In this document: piece after piece, positions 1 to 8,122 of the stretch
Position numbering within the stretch: the first letter of the stretch is position 1
How the letters are laid out: each line of letters starts with the position of its first letter
Source of the DNA: Flavobacteriaceae bacterium
Lineage (GTDB): Bacteria; Bacteroidota; Bacteroidia; Flavobacteriales; Flavobacteriaceae
Length of the DNA: 53,868 bases
Direction of reading: 5' to 3'
Assembly: GCA_013001965.1 (NCBI GenBank)
Contig: JABDLA010000145.1
Span: forward strand, 1-53,868
Program-made: the position numbers and the translations under genes
The notes under the pieces: model-generated
Databases searched by the model: none
Told to the model about the DNA's origin: nothing
Seen by the model: only the letters and a program-made list of their open reading frames with translations

Positions 1-2
1 GG

Positions 3-641
3 GAATGGGTAAAGGTCAACGCCTATGCCAATTACAATTATATCGAAGGTTTTGTATTTAACGGATATCTCACTGAAAAAGAATTAAAACCAAGGGTTCA
101 TGTGAATTTCGATGCGTTTCGAACCACTTTTGATGATTTACATGTGATCTCTTCGGAACCAATGAAGCGGACTATTTTAGAAGATAGTATCGCCTTTGAT
201 GTAGAACTCGGTTATAGTCCGGAAGACAAGATCATTACAATCAAACCGGATATTAACTATAAGAAAATTGAAGTCTTTCAGTCCTATCAAACAAGCATAA
301 GTATCATGAATGAGGGGCCACATTGCGATCTTCTTGATGGGCAACATTACACCTCCGAATGGGAGCCCTTGCAATCCATTACCAATAATAAATTCAGATC
401 CTGCTCATATTCGCAATCTGATTGGCGAAAATTTGATGATGTCAATTTAGATGATCTGAAGGCTCAGGTTCTTGAACATTGTGGGGAAACCTATGCAAAA
501 CTTATCGCAAGCATAAAATCGGTGAATGATGGCCCGGCTGCAGTTTCAATAAGCACCATCTTTTTCAAAATTGTTATTACCGAAGCAAATAACGATAAAA
601 TTGAAAAAATCATCGTATTAAACATTCCCATGGGCTGTTAA
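3..641 (+). CDS. SH3-type domain protein, 5' end outside window
   Basis: The reading frame is open to the left edge, so this is the C-terminal part of a longer protein. The first visible residues have the bacterial SH3 (SH3b) pattern: a Trp-Val-Lys-Val strand and a closing Gly-Phe-Val-(x)2-Gly-Tyr-Leu strand at about bases 54-74. After it come about 180 residues that I do not recognise, with two Cys-containing stretches and no transmembrane segment. SH3b domains in this phylum usually belong to exported proteins that bind cell wall or other surface partners, but the N-terminus that would show a signal peptide is missing. A GTG at 102 could be mistaken for a start; the in-frame SH3 sequence before it argues against that. 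Function unknown. Confidence 0.7.
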   Translation, partial: EWVKVNAYANYNYIEGFVFNGYLTEKELKPRVHVNFDAFRTTFDDLHVISSEPMKRTILEDSIAFDVELGYSPEDKIITIKPDINYKKIEVFQSYQTSISIMNEGPHCDLLDGQHYTSEWEPLQSITNNKFRSCSYSQSDWRKFDDVNLDDLKAQVLEHCGETYAKLIASIKSVNDGPAAVSISTIFFKIVITEANNDKIEKIIVLNIPMGC

Positions 642-646
642 TTTTA

Positions 647-672
647 GCTACATTTATGAAAATAAATGTAGC
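647..672 (+). promoter_or_regulatory. Perfect 10-bp inverted repeat touching the next start codon
   Basis: GCTACATTTA (647-656) and TAAATGTAGC (663-672) are exact inverse complements separated by six bases, and the second arm ends one base before the ATG at 673. There is no T-tract, so it is not a standard terminator. In RNA it would form a strong hairpin ending directly at the start codon of the downstream gene. Confidence 0.5.
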
Positions 673-676
673 ATGA
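656..676 (+). other. Possible six-codon leader ORF (MKINVA)
   Basis: ATG at 656 opens a six-codon frame lying in the hairpin and ending in TGA at 674-676, which overlaps the ATG of the next gene as ATGA. The arrangement would suit translational coupling or a leader peptide whose translation melts the hairpin. It could equally be chance; only the geometry supports it. Confidence 0.25.
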
Positions 677-987
677 GTTCATTCATTACACCTTATTATG
701 CCGTCATCTTCACCTCCAGGAGGAAAGTCAATATTGATGGCTATGCTGAAATGTCCTTGCAAATGCAGGAATTAGCTGCAAAACAAAAAGGATTTCTAGG
801 CGTGGATAGCGCTCATACTGAGCTTGGTATTACCGTGAGTTATTGGGAAAGCCTGGAGGCCATTAGAAATTGGAAACAGCAGAGTGATCATTTGCATGCT
901 CAGCAAAAAGGCCGGACCCATTGGTATTCCTGGTATAATGTGAGAATCTGTAAAGTAGAGCGTGAATACGAATTCTCGTCATCGTAA
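673..987 (+). CDS. ABM-type (antibiotic biosynthesis monooxygenase fold) protein
   Basis: A 104-residue protein with the dimeric alpha/beta-barrel pattern of the ABM superfamily: an N-terminal beta strand (YYAVIFTSRR), a helix with a Met/Glu-rich face, the Gly-Phe-Leu-Gly turn at about residues 39-43, then the typical strand 'ITVSYWESLEAIRNWKQ' at about 53-69 and a His-rich helix. The family includes cofactor-free monooxygenases, heme-degrading enzymes and many small stress proteins of unknown substrate, so the exact reaction cannot be assigned. It is cytoplasmic, with no signal peptide. It is preceded by a perfect hairpin and converges with the next gene, sharing nine bases (979-987). Confidence 0.75.
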   Translation: MSSFITPYYAVIFTSRRKVNIDGYAEMSLQMQELAAKQKGFLGVDSAHTELGITVSYWESLEAIRNWKQQSDHLHAQQKGRTHWYSWYNVRICKVEREYEFSSS

Positions 988-1470
988 AGAAAAGCCCTTG
1001 GCTGCCCACCAGGGGTGCATCTCTATAATTAATCGTCCTGCTTTAACCATTGGGTCTGCATTGGCCAGGCTATCGGCCATGTCTAAAGTTGGAACATTAT
1101 AAATCGTGATGCCTCTAATGTCCCCATCATCTCCAAAGGGACCGGAAATATCAGCATAACCCAAATCATACATTCGCCCGAGATGAGCTAAATGCGCTTC
1201 TTGAAGTTTTGCAGCTTCCTCGTCACTTTGAGTACGATTAGGTCCTGATTTTAAGAATGCAACAAAGTACTGTTGCATCAAAATAGTGTCATTGGTTTTT
1301 TGATCTATATAATCAAATATCTCAAATCCATTGGCCAACAACTCTTCTTTTAATTGTTTTACCGACTTTTCTGCTGTTCTTTCTGGAATAGGTGCTTTGG
1401 TTTGCTGTATTTCTTTCTTACATGCAACAATCATGAGAAAAGCAGCTATTAAACACAGTATCTGTTTCAT
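979..1470 (-). CDS. YciI-like domain lipoprotein
   Basis: The N-terminus is a lipoprotein signal: MKQ, a hydrophobic run, then the lipobox with Cys at residue 17 followed by Lys-Lys. The C-terminal 100 residues match the YciI/YCII fold, with the strand YFVAFLKSGP, a His-rich helix (EAHLAHLGRMYDLGY), the GPFGDDGDIRGI strand-turn and the 'ADSLANADPMVKAGR' helix. YciI domains are small dimeric ferredoxin-like modules whose functions are mostly unknown. Secreted, lipid-anchored versions occur in Bacteroidota. It lies one base downstream of the CYTH gene and is probably co-transcribed with it. The 3' end overlaps that of the convergent ABM gene by nine bases. Confidence 0.75.
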   Translation of the reverse strand: MKQILCLIAAFLMIVACKKEIQQTKAPIPERTAEKSVKQLKEELLANGFEIFDYIDQKTNDTILMQQYFVAFLKSGPNRTQSDEEAAKLQEAHLAHLGRMYDLGYADISGPFGDDGDIRGITIYNVPTLDMADSLANADPMVKAGRLIIEMHPWWAAKGFSLR

Positions 1471-1471
1471 A

Positions 1472-1939
1472 TTACCAACTTTTAAAAGGTGTTAAACATA
1501 ATTGAGAATTGTAATATTTGGTGTTACCCGTAACTTCATCGCCCAGCCAATCGGGTTTGCTAAAATATTCGTCTTCATGATTTAATTCTATTTCGGCAAT
1601 GATAAGCCCTTCGTTATCCCCGTAAAATTCATCGATTTCAAACACATGATCACCCAGATTAACTTCGTATCGAACTTTATCAATAATGCTGCCTTCACAA
1701 AAATCAAGGAGCGCCTTAGCTTCCGTTTTATTGATCTCTTTTTCCCATTCAAAGCGTTTGAGGCCATCTTCAGATGAGAGTCCTTTTACAGTAAGAATGC
1801 CTTTATTATTTTTAACTCTTACCCTGACCGTACGGTGCGGATCTGTATTTAAAAATCCCTGAATTATTCTTGATGTTTTGCTTGCATTCGTTTTGAAATC
1901 ATCAGACTTCACCAAAAACTTACGTTCTATTTCTATCAT
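1472..1939 (-). CDS. CYTH-domain (triphosphate tunnel) protein
   Basis: A 155-residue CYTH domain protein. The diagnostic ExExK motif is at residues 3-7 (EIERK), followed by alternating charged strands (VRVRVKNNKGILTVKG; RFEWEKEI) and the acidic pair near the C-terminus (IAEIELNHEDE). The family forms an eight-stranded tunnel that binds triphosphate and divalent metal; bacterial members are often inorganic triphosphatases, others are class IV adenylate cyclases. Length is typical for a stand-alone domain. The start codon lies 34 bases from the divergent dinB start, so the two genes share a very short control region. Substrate not decidable from sequence. Confidence 0.85.
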   Translation of the reverse strand: MIEIERKFLVKSDDFKTNASKTSRIIQGFLNTDPHRTVRVRVKNNKGILTVKGLSSEDGLKRFEWEKEINKTEAKALLDFCEGSIIDKVRYEVNLGDHVFEIDEFYGDNEGLIIAEIELNHEDEYFSKPDWLGDEVTGNTKYYNSQLCLTPFKSW

Positions 1940-1961
1940 TTCACTATCCGTAAAGAAGTTC

Positions 1962-1969
1962 TAAATTTA
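1962..1969. promoter_or_regulatory. Palindromic TAAATTTA -7-like element between CYTH gene and dinB
   Basis: The only promoter-like element in the 34-bp divergent gap is TAAATTTA. It fits TAnnTTTG in seven of eight positions on both strands because it is its own complement. On the plus strand the dinB ATG follows after four bases, which would make dinB leaderless. On the minus strand the CYTH ATG follows after 22 bases. Confidence 0.4.
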
Positions 1970-1973
1970 CATC

Positions 1974-3071
1974 ATGCTAGAGGATTTACCAATTCGGAAA
2001 ATAATTCATGTTGATATGGACGCTTTTTATGCCGCTGTGGAGCAACTTGACAAACCCGAACTTAAGGGTAAAGCTGTCGCCGTTGGTGGTGGCGGTAAGC
2101 GTGGTGTTGTAAGTGCAGCTAGTTATGAAGCCCGGAAATTTGGTGTGCGCTCTGCCATGAGCGGTGTTTTGGCCAAAATGAATTGTCCGGATCTCATTTT
2201 TGTGAAACCACGCTTTGACCGTTATACCGAAATATCGAAACAGATCCGTTCGATCTTCTATGACTATACCGATTTGGTTGAACCGCTTTCCTTAGATGAA
2301 GCCTATCTTGATGTTACCGAAAATAAGAAAGGTCATCCAAGTGCTACGCTTATTGCTCAGGATATAAGGCGGCGGATCCAGGAGGAGATCGGGTTGACGG
2401 CATCGGCAGGTATTTCAGTAAATAAATTCATCGCAAAAATTGCCAGTGATGTCAACAAACCAAACGGGCAGAAAACGGTTAATCCGGAGGAAGTGATTTT
2501 ATTCCTGGAAGAACTGGATATACGTAAATTTTTTGGTGTCGGTAAGGTCACTGCAAAACGCATGTATGACCTTGGCATCTTTACAGGAAAGGATCTAAAA
2601 TCGAAATCAAAGGACTACTTGACAACCCATTTTGGTAAATCGGGAGCGATGTATTTCAATGTAGTAAGAGGGATTCATCTCAGTCCGGTAAAACCAGATC
2701 GCATCAGAAAATCACTTGCGGCCGAACGCACCTTCAAAGAGAATTTATCGAGTGAAATATTCATGCTCGACAAACTCGATCACATTGCCGAGGAAGTTTC
2801 AAGGCGATTATTAAAAAGCAAGGTTGCCGGGAGAACTGTAACACTAAAAATAAAATACAGCGATTTTACCTTACAAACCCGTAGCAAGACCCTCGATTAT
2901 TTCATTTCTGATAAGGATGTCATCCTCGAGACCACCAAGCATCTACTTTATCAGGAAAAGTTAAAAAACTCAGTAAGGCTTTTAGGAATTTCCATTTCAA
3001 ATTTAAATTCGGAGACGGCCGAAGTGCAGGCAAAAAAAAGTATTAGTGTCCAGTTGAAATTTGATTTCTAA
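1974..3071 (+). CDS. dinB: DNA polymerase IV (Y family)
   Basis: Translesion DNA polymerase of 365 residues. The catalytic metal ligands are visible: Asp14 in HVDMDAFYAAVE and Asp108-Glu109 in SLDEAYLDVT. The helix-hairpin-helix with KFFGVGKVTAKRMYDLGI lies near residues 189-205, followed by the little-finger domain. The last residues, QLKFDF, match a beta-clamp binding motif, as expected for a polymerase recruited by the sliding clamp. It inserts opposite damaged or slipped templates with low fidelity. The start is four bases after a TAAATTTA element, so the mRNA may be leaderless. Its stop codon overlaps that of the convergent pyk gene in the sequence CTAA. No LexA box was recognised. Confidence 0.96.
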   Translation: MLEDLPIRKIIHVDMDAFYAAVEQLDKPELKGKAVAVGGGGKRGVVSAASYEARKFGVRSAMSGVLAKMNCPDLIFVKPRFDRYTEISKQIRSIFYDYTDLVEPLSLDEAYLDVTENKKGHPSATLIAQDIRRRIQEEIGLTASAGISVNKFIAKIASDVNKPNGQKTVNPEEVILFLEELDIRKFFGVGKVTAKRMYDLGIFTGKDLKSKSKDYLTTHFGKSGAMYFNVVRGIHLSPVKPDRIRKSLAAERTFKENLSSEIFMLDKLDHIAEEVSRRLLKSKVAGRTVTLKIKYSDFTLQTRSKTLDYFISDKDVILETTKHLLYQEKLKNSVRLLGISISNLNSETAEVQAKKSISVQLKFDF

Positions 3072-4513
3072 AAACTGCAGCTTGTTATTTCTGTGACGCG
3101 CAAGGTATTTACCATGCCTTTGTCCTGGATTGGCATTGCCGCTAAACTGATCAACATATCACCTACTTCCAAATAACCCTGCTTACAAGCAATGGCATTT
3201 ACATCTTCAATGGTTTCATCAGTACTGACATAACGGTCATAGTAAAATGCCGTAACGCCCCACAGTAAATTTAGCTGCGTCAAAATCCGCTTGTTTGAAG
3301 TGAATACTAAAATATGAGCATCCGGACGCCAGGCTGATATTTGAAATGCCGTATAGCCGCTATTGGTTAAGGTTGAAATGGCTTTAGCACTAATTTCATT
3401 GGCCATATTAGCCGCGTGATAACATATCGATTTGGTGATATAACGTTTAGTGCGAATATGAGGAGGTGCCTGCGGAACGGTAATAAGATGAGAGTCTTCC
3501 ACGCTTTTAACAATATCTGACATTTTCTGGATGACCTGAACAGGATAACTTCCAACCGAAGTTTCTCCAGACAGCATTACGGCATCGGCTCCATCCATTA
3601 CCGAATTGGCGACGTCATTGACCTCTGCCCGCGTTGGGGTCAGGCTGGAGATCATGGTTTCCATCATTTGAGTCGCGATGATCACCGGAATACGAGCGCG
3701 TTTGGCTCTTAATACCAGCTGCTTTTGGATGAGCGGAACTTCCTGTGCTGGAATTTCAACACCGAGATCACCACGTGCAACCATCAAACCATCACAATAT
3801 GCCACAAGTTTATCAATATTCTCAACCGCTTCCGGTTTTTCAATCTTCGCAATTATCGGAATTTTATGGTCGGCATGATTCCTGATCAACTCTTCAAGTT
3901 GTATCAAATCTTCTGCATGTCTCACAAAAGACAAAGCAATCCAATCCACTTTTTGATCAATTGCAAACAATGCGTCTTCAATATCTTTTGGTGTAAGTGC
4001 CGGCTGTGAGATATTGGTATTAGGAAGATTGACTCCTTTATTCGATTTTAACGGTCCGCCTTGAACAACTTTTGCCAGCACCTTCTTTTGCTTATCGGTT
4101 TTAACAACCTTGAAAATCAATTTGCCATCGTCAAGAAGAATAAGTTCGCCAGGTTTCACATCCTTCGGGAAATTATCATAGTTCATATAGGCACGACTCT
4201 TATTCCCTTTAAATTCCTTCCCTGTTTCAAATGTGATCTCATCGCCTTCATTGACAACAACTTCCTTTCCCATAACGCCAACTCGCAATTTTGGGCCTTG
4301 CAGATCGGCTAAGATGGCAACGTTGTAACCAAATTCTTCATTTAATCCGCGAATCATTTCGATACGCTTTTTAACCTCATCATATTTGGCATGCGAAAAA
4401 TTTATGCGGAACACATCGGCACCTTCATCGATCATTGCCTTTAACACATTCCGGTCTTTAGTCGAAGGCCCCAGAGTGGCAACTATTTTGGTTTTTTTTC
4501 TTTTCTGAGTCAT
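3068..4513 (-). CDS. pyk: Pyruvate kinase
   Basis: Last step of glycolysis: phosphoenolpyruvate plus ADP to pyruvate plus ATP. The 481 residues show the family motifs in order: VATLGPST (11-18), RINFSH (36-41), the B-domain, IIAKIEKPEAVENID with the catalytic Lys, MVARGDLGVEIP with metal-binding residues, and SGETSVGSYP. The C-terminal allosteric domain is present at full length. It starts inside the stop of the upstream IPExxxVDY gene (TAATG), so the two are translationally coupled. The 3' end overlaps dinB by four bases. Confidence 0.97.
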   Translation of the reverse strand: MTQKRKKTKIVATLGPSTKDRNVLKAMIDEGADVFRINFSHAKYDEVKKRIEMIRGLNEEFGYNVAILADLQGPKLRVGVMGKEVVVNEGDEITFETGKEFKGNKSRAYMNYDNFPKDVKPGELILLDDGKLIFKVVKTDKQKKVLAKVVQGGPLKSNKGVNLPNTNISQPALTPKDIEDALFAIDQKVDWIALSFVRHAEDLIQLEELIRNHADHKIPIIAKIEKPEAVENIDKLVAYCDGLMVARGDLGVEIPAQEVPLIQKQLVLRAKRARIPVIIATQMMETMISSLTPTRAEVNDVANSVMDGADAVMLSGETSVGSYPVQVIQKMSDIVKSVEDSHLITVPQAPPHIRTKRYITKSICYHAANMANEISAKAISTLTNSGYTAFQISAWRPDAHILVFTSNKRILTQLNLLWGVTAFYYDRYVSTDETIEDVNAIACKQGYLEVGDMLISLAAMPIQDKGMVNTLRVTEITSCSF

Positions 4514-4995
4514 TAATTAAAAATTAAATTGTCTCTCGATTTTAACTCATCAACATCAATTGAATAGACGGCTGAGATATGAGGAATGCTATGAATTTTT
4601 GATATGATCAATTTCTCCTTTATCGGATTGGCTTCATTCTGAATCTTCAATAAATAATTAACGTTTTTGAATTCAGGTATTAAATTAAAGGTCCGGATGA
4701 TTGTTGATTTATTATTAAAAAGTGTCCCCGAACTCACCAAACTATCTTCTTCCTTCTTACATATATTTCCAACCAGATTCCAGGTCATTTGTTGTTTTTC
4801 ATCATGCCATTCAAAAATGGGATATGCTGCAGCGGTATATTCAAAATCCAAATCTTTCTTCAGCCGCTTTAAATTCAAATTCAAATGTGTATTTAAAAGA
4901 AAAGCGACCCGATAATCTTCTAAGGTACAATGCAAAGCTATGAGCGAATAATTATCGACATGAAATTGATTTACATCCAGCTTGTGCAGAGCCAT
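4513..4995 (-). CDS. IPExxxVDY family protein
   Basis: A 160-residue cytoplasmic protein known by family only. The name-giving motif is visible as IPEFKNVNY at about residues 107-115 (Asn in place of the usual Asp). The N-terminal half has an HKLDVNQFHVDNYSLIALHC strand pattern and basic LNLKRLKKDL helix. No catalytic signature is recognised. In Flavobacteriia the family sits beside rnc and pyk, as here, and no function has been shown to my knowledge. The 123-bp gap before it contains a TAAATATA (5016-5023), which read on the minus strand (TATATTTA) fits the -7 consensus in seven of eight positions. The pair IPExxxVDY-pyk may therefore have its own promoter as well as read-through from rnc. 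Confidence 0.85.
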   Translation of the reverse strand: MALHKLDVNQFHVDNYSLIALHCTLEDYRVAFLLNTHLNLNLKRLKKDLDFEYTAAAYPIFEWHDEKQQMTWNLVGNICKKEEDSLVSSGTLFNNKSTIIRTFNLIPEFKNVNYLLKIQNEANPIKEKLIISKIHSIPHISAVYSIDVDELKSRDNLIFN

Positions 4996-5118
4996 AATAA
5001 GAGAATTATGAATTGTAAATATAGTATTTTACATGAATACCTGATAAGAGGATTCACTAATCTTCTGCAGAAAAGCTAACGAAATCGATTTAGTTGGAAT
5101 TGGCGTTCTGCTGATTTA

Positions 5119-5859
5119 TCAGATCGCCCTGGAAATTTTACTTTGATAAGCGAAAAATGCTCTTTTGGATGCCTTTTCTTCTGCTTTTTTCTTGGAGGTT
5201 GCCCTGGCTTTTGCAATCACCTTATCATTGATCAATAATTTTACCGAAAAATGACGCAACTCGTCATTGCCGGTATCCTCATAAATATTATACTCGAAGG
5301 TCTTTTTTTCCTTTTGACACCATTCTATAAGAAGGCTCTTATAACTTATAACCTTACCTTCTAATTGCAGAATATCAACATGCGGTATAATAACCGTTTT
5401 ATAGATGAATTTTTCACAGTATTCATAGCCCCGATCTAAGAATATAGCGCCCACCAATGATTCGAAAAGATTGCCATAAATATTATTCCCGAAATTATCC
5501 TTTGGAATTTTACTTTCAACATATTCAATGAGGTTTAACTCCCTGCCAAGTTCATTCAAATGCTCCCGGCTTACTATTTTTGAACGCATTTTAGTGAGAT
5601 AACCTTCATCACCTTGTGGGACTTCATTATAAAGGTGAGTAGCAATAATGGAGCTCACCATGGCATCACCTAAAAACTCCAGTCGTTCATAATTGATCGG
5701 ATTGCCTTCATCATCCCTTAGGTTCATTGAACGATGCGTAAATGCAATTTTATAAATACCAAGATTTCTTGGCGTAAACCCTAATATGGATTTCAGATTA
5801 ACAAAAAAATTCCCGTCTCGATTTGAACGGGAATTTAATATGTTACGAATGAAGTTCAT
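5119..5859 (-). CDS. rnc: Ribonuclease III
   Basis: Double-strand-specific RNase that processes rRNA precursors and structured mRNAs. The 246 residues carry the RNase III signature ERLEFLGDA (58-66), the second metal-binding region GNLFESLVGAIFLDRG, and a C-terminal dsRNA-binding domain ending in the KKKAEEKASKRAFFAYQ helix. An N-terminal extension of about 25 residues precedes the nuclease domain. It starts seven bases after the fabF stop, forming the conserved acpP-fabF-rnc operon. Confidence 0.96.
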   Translation of the reverse strand: MNFIRNILNSRSNRDGNFFVNLKSILGFTPRNLGIYKIAFTHRSMNLRDDEGNPINYERLEFLGDAMVSSIIATHLYNEVPQGDEGYLTKMRSKIVSREHLNELGRELNLIEYVESKIPKDNFGNNIYGNLFESLVGAIFLDRGYEYCEKFIYKTVIIPHVDILQLEGKVISYKSLLIEWCQKEKKTFEYNIYEDTGNDELRHFSVKLLINDKVIAKARATSKKKAEEKASKRAFFAYQSKISRAI

Positions 5860-5866
5860 TCACTTT

Positions 5867-7117
5867 TTAATCTATCTTTTTGAAAAGTACACAAGCATTA
5901 TGGCCTCCAAAACCAAAGGTATTGCTCATTGCTACCTTTATATCTTTTTTTTGAGCCTTGTTTAACGTCAAATTTAATTCCGAATCTATATTTTCATCAA
6001 CTGTTGTGTGATTTATGGTTGGAGGAACCATACCATGTTCAATCGACAATATTGAAGCTATCGCTTCAATGGCGCCGGCCGCCCCTAAGAGATGGCCAGT
6101 CATAGATTTGGTAGAATTGATATTAATGTTCTTGGCATGATCACCGAAAACTTCAGATATAGCTTTCAACTCTGCCACATCGCCTAAGGGTGTTGAAGTA
6201 CCATGAGTATTAATAGCATCAACCTCCTCCGGACCAACTCCTGCATTCGCTAAACAATTCTTCATTACAGCAATGACTCCAATCCCTTCAGGATGCGGAG
6301 CAGTCATATGATATGCATCTGATGATAATCCGCCACCAAGGACCTCCGCATAAATTTTCGCTCCTCTTGCCTTAGCATATTCATAGTCTTCAAGAATGAG
6401 AGCGCCTGCACCTTCGCCAAGGACAAAACCATCTCTGGTTGCATCAAATGGCCTCGAGGCTGTTTCAGGACTATCATTTCTGGTTGACAGGGCATGCATG
6501 GCATTAAATCCTCCCATCCCGGCTATGGTAACCGCGGCTTCACTTCCACCAGTAACCACAACATCACAATACCCTAATCGAATAGTGTTTAAAGCATCGA
6601 TCATTGCATTTGCAGATGAGGCACAGGCGGAAACCGTTGTATAGTTGGGGCCCATAAATCCATGTTTAATGGAAATATTTCCTGGCGCTATATCGGCTAT
6701 CATTTTGGGAATAAAGAATGGATTAAATCTTGGCGTACCGTCGCCTTGGGCAAAGTTCAAGACTTCTTGCTGAAAGGTTTCCAGGCCTCCAATCCCGGCT
6801 CCCCAAATCACACCAACCCGTAATTTATCGATCTCATCAAGATTTAATTTGGCGTCTGCAATGGCTTCATCTGAAGCCACAATAGCATACTGCGCAAAAC
6901 GATCCATTTTACGGGCCTCCTTGCGATCAAGGAAATCTGTGGCAATGAAATTTTTCAATTCACAGGCGAATTTTGTTTTGAACTTTTCAGTATCAAAATA
7001 GGTGATCGGAGCGGCACCACTTTTTCCACTAATCAGACCTTCCCAATATTCATCTTTGGTATTTCCAATTGGCGTAAGTGCTCCCAGTCCGGTGACTACA
7101 ACTCGCCTTAAATTCAT
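5867..7117 (-). CDS. fabF: 3-oxoacyl-ACP synthase II
   Basis: Elongating ketosynthase of type II fatty-acid synthesis, condensing malonyl-ACP with an acyl-ACP. The 416 residues contain the Cys-His-His active site: Cys165 in VSACASSANA, His305 in NTHGTSTPLGD and His342 in SMTGHLLGAAG. The N-terminal RRVVVTGLGALTPIGN is typical. It lies 12 bases after acpP, which encodes its carrier-protein partner, and seven bases before rnc. Confidence 0.97.
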   Translation of the reverse strand: MNLRRVVVTGLGALTPIGNTKDEYWEGLISGKSGAAPITYFDTEKFKTKFACELKNFIATDFLDRKEARKMDRFAQYAIVASDEAIADAKLNLDEIDKLRVGVIWGAGIGGLETFQQEVLNFAQGDGTPRFNPFFIPKMIADIAPGNISIKHGFMGPNYTTVSACASSANAMIDALNTIRLGYCDVVVTGGSEAAVTIAGMGGFNAMHALSTRNDSPETASRPFDATRDGFVLGEGAGALILEDYEYAKARGAKIYAEVLGGGLSSDAYHMTAPHPEGIGVIAVMKNCLANAGVGPEEVDAINTHGTSTPLGDVAELKAISEVFGDHAKNININSTKSMTGHLLGAAGAIEAIASILSIEHGMVPPTINHTTVDENIDSELNLTLNKAQKKDIKVAMSNTFGFGGHNACVLFKKID

Positions 7118-7129
7118 AAAATGTATTAC

Positions 7130-7363
7130 TTATTTTGCGTCTTCAATATAAGATATGGCTTGACCTACAGTTGCTATATTTTCTGCCTGGTCGTCTGGAA
7201 TTTGGATATCGAATTCCTTTTCAAATTCCATAATTAATTCTACGGTGTCTAATGAATCTGCTCCTAAATCATTAGTGAAGCTAGCTTCAGAAACAACTTC
7301 ATTTTCATCAACTCCTAATTTGTCTACGATAATCGCTTTAACTCTTGATGCAATGTCTGACAT
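7130..7363 (-). CDS. acpP: Acyl carrier protein
   Basis: A 77-residue acidic four-helix protein that carries acyl chains on a phosphopantetheine arm. The attachment site is Ser37 in [18 protein letters not shown], and helix II and III recognition surfaces are conserved ([16 protein letters not shown]). It is the first gene of the acpP-fabF-rnc operon. A TATTTTTG -7 element lies 31 bases upstream. Confidence 0.98.
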   Translation of the reverse strand: MSDIASRVKAIIVDKLGVDENEVVSEASFTNDLGADSLDTVELIMEFEKEFDIQIPDDQAENIATVGQAISYIEDAK

Positions 7364-7394
7364 AATCTTTTAATTTTAAGTTTTAATTAGGTCG

Positions 7395-7402
7395 CAAAAA
7401 TA
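7395..7402 (-). promoter_or_regulatory. -7 element for acpP-fabF-rnc
   Basis: On the minus strand this reads TATTTTTG, an exact fit to the Bacteroidota TAnnTTTG consensus, 31 bases before the acpP start codon. No TTG at the expected -33 distance was found. The remaining A+T-rich sequence up to purN (7403-7546) must also hold the purN promoter; I see no clear element there. Confidence 0.5.
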
Positions 7403-7546
7403 AAAAACTTTATTTTAAAACGCGCTATTACAATTAATAATGTGAACGTAATTTAAACATTTTAATTCGAAGTATTTTTTTTTGCTTCTAATTGTTAATA
7501 ATTATTCTTTCTTTTGTTCGAATAATTTGAACACTATAGTCTGTAA

Positions 7547-8122
7547 ATGAAACGAATTGTAATTTTTGCTTCCGGATCTGGAACTAATGCTGAAAATATA
7601 ATTGAGTTTTTTCACAACAGAGATAATGCGTCTGTTATTCAAGTGCTTACTAACAATCCTCGTGCCAAAGTAATTGATCGATGTAAGCGCTTAAATGTCA
7701 GTTGTTTATGCTTCAATAGAGTGGCGTTTTATCAAAGTAATGATGTCTTTGACCTTCTAAATGTTAAATCTCCTGACCTCATTGTACTGGCCGGTTTTTT
7801 ATGGAAATTACCGGAAAATATCCTGAATGCCTTCCCTAATAAAATCATCAATATTCACCCAGCCTTATTACCCAAATTTGGCGGGAAAGGTATGTATGGC
7901 ATGCATGTTCATGAGGCGGTTATTGCCCAACAGGAATCCGAAACAGGCATCACCATTCATTATGTAAATGAAAATTATGATGAAGGAAAGATTATTTTTC
8001 AAGCCAAAACTTCGATCAAAACTGGTGATACTGCAGCCGATATTGCTGATAAAATTCATGATTTGGAAATGGCACATTTTCCTCAAGTGATAGACAAACT
8101 TTTATTTCCGGAAAATGGCTAA
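7547..8122 (+). CDS. purN: Phosphoribosylglycinamide formyltransferase (GAR transformylase)
   Basis: Third step of purine synthesis: transfers formyl from 10-formyl-tetrahydrofolate to GAR. The 191 residues contain the N-terminal FASGSGTNAENI phosphate-binding loop and the catalytic triad Asn102, His104 (INIHPALLPKFGG) and Asp145 (NENYDEGKII). The length is normal for the folate-dependent enzyme, not the ATP-grasp PurT. The last eight bases overlap the RNase H start. Two genes downstream lies purF, so this is a loose purine neighbourhood. Confidence 0.95.
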   Translation: MKRIVIFASGSGTNAENIIEFFHNRDNASVIQVLTNNPRAKVIDRCKRLNVSCLCFNRVAFYQSNDVFDLLNVKSPDLIVLAGFLWKLPENILNAFPNKIINIHPALLPKFGGKGMYGMHVHEAVIAQQESETGITIHYVNENYDEGKIIFQAKTSIKTGDTAADIADKIHDLEMAHFPQVIDKLLFPENG

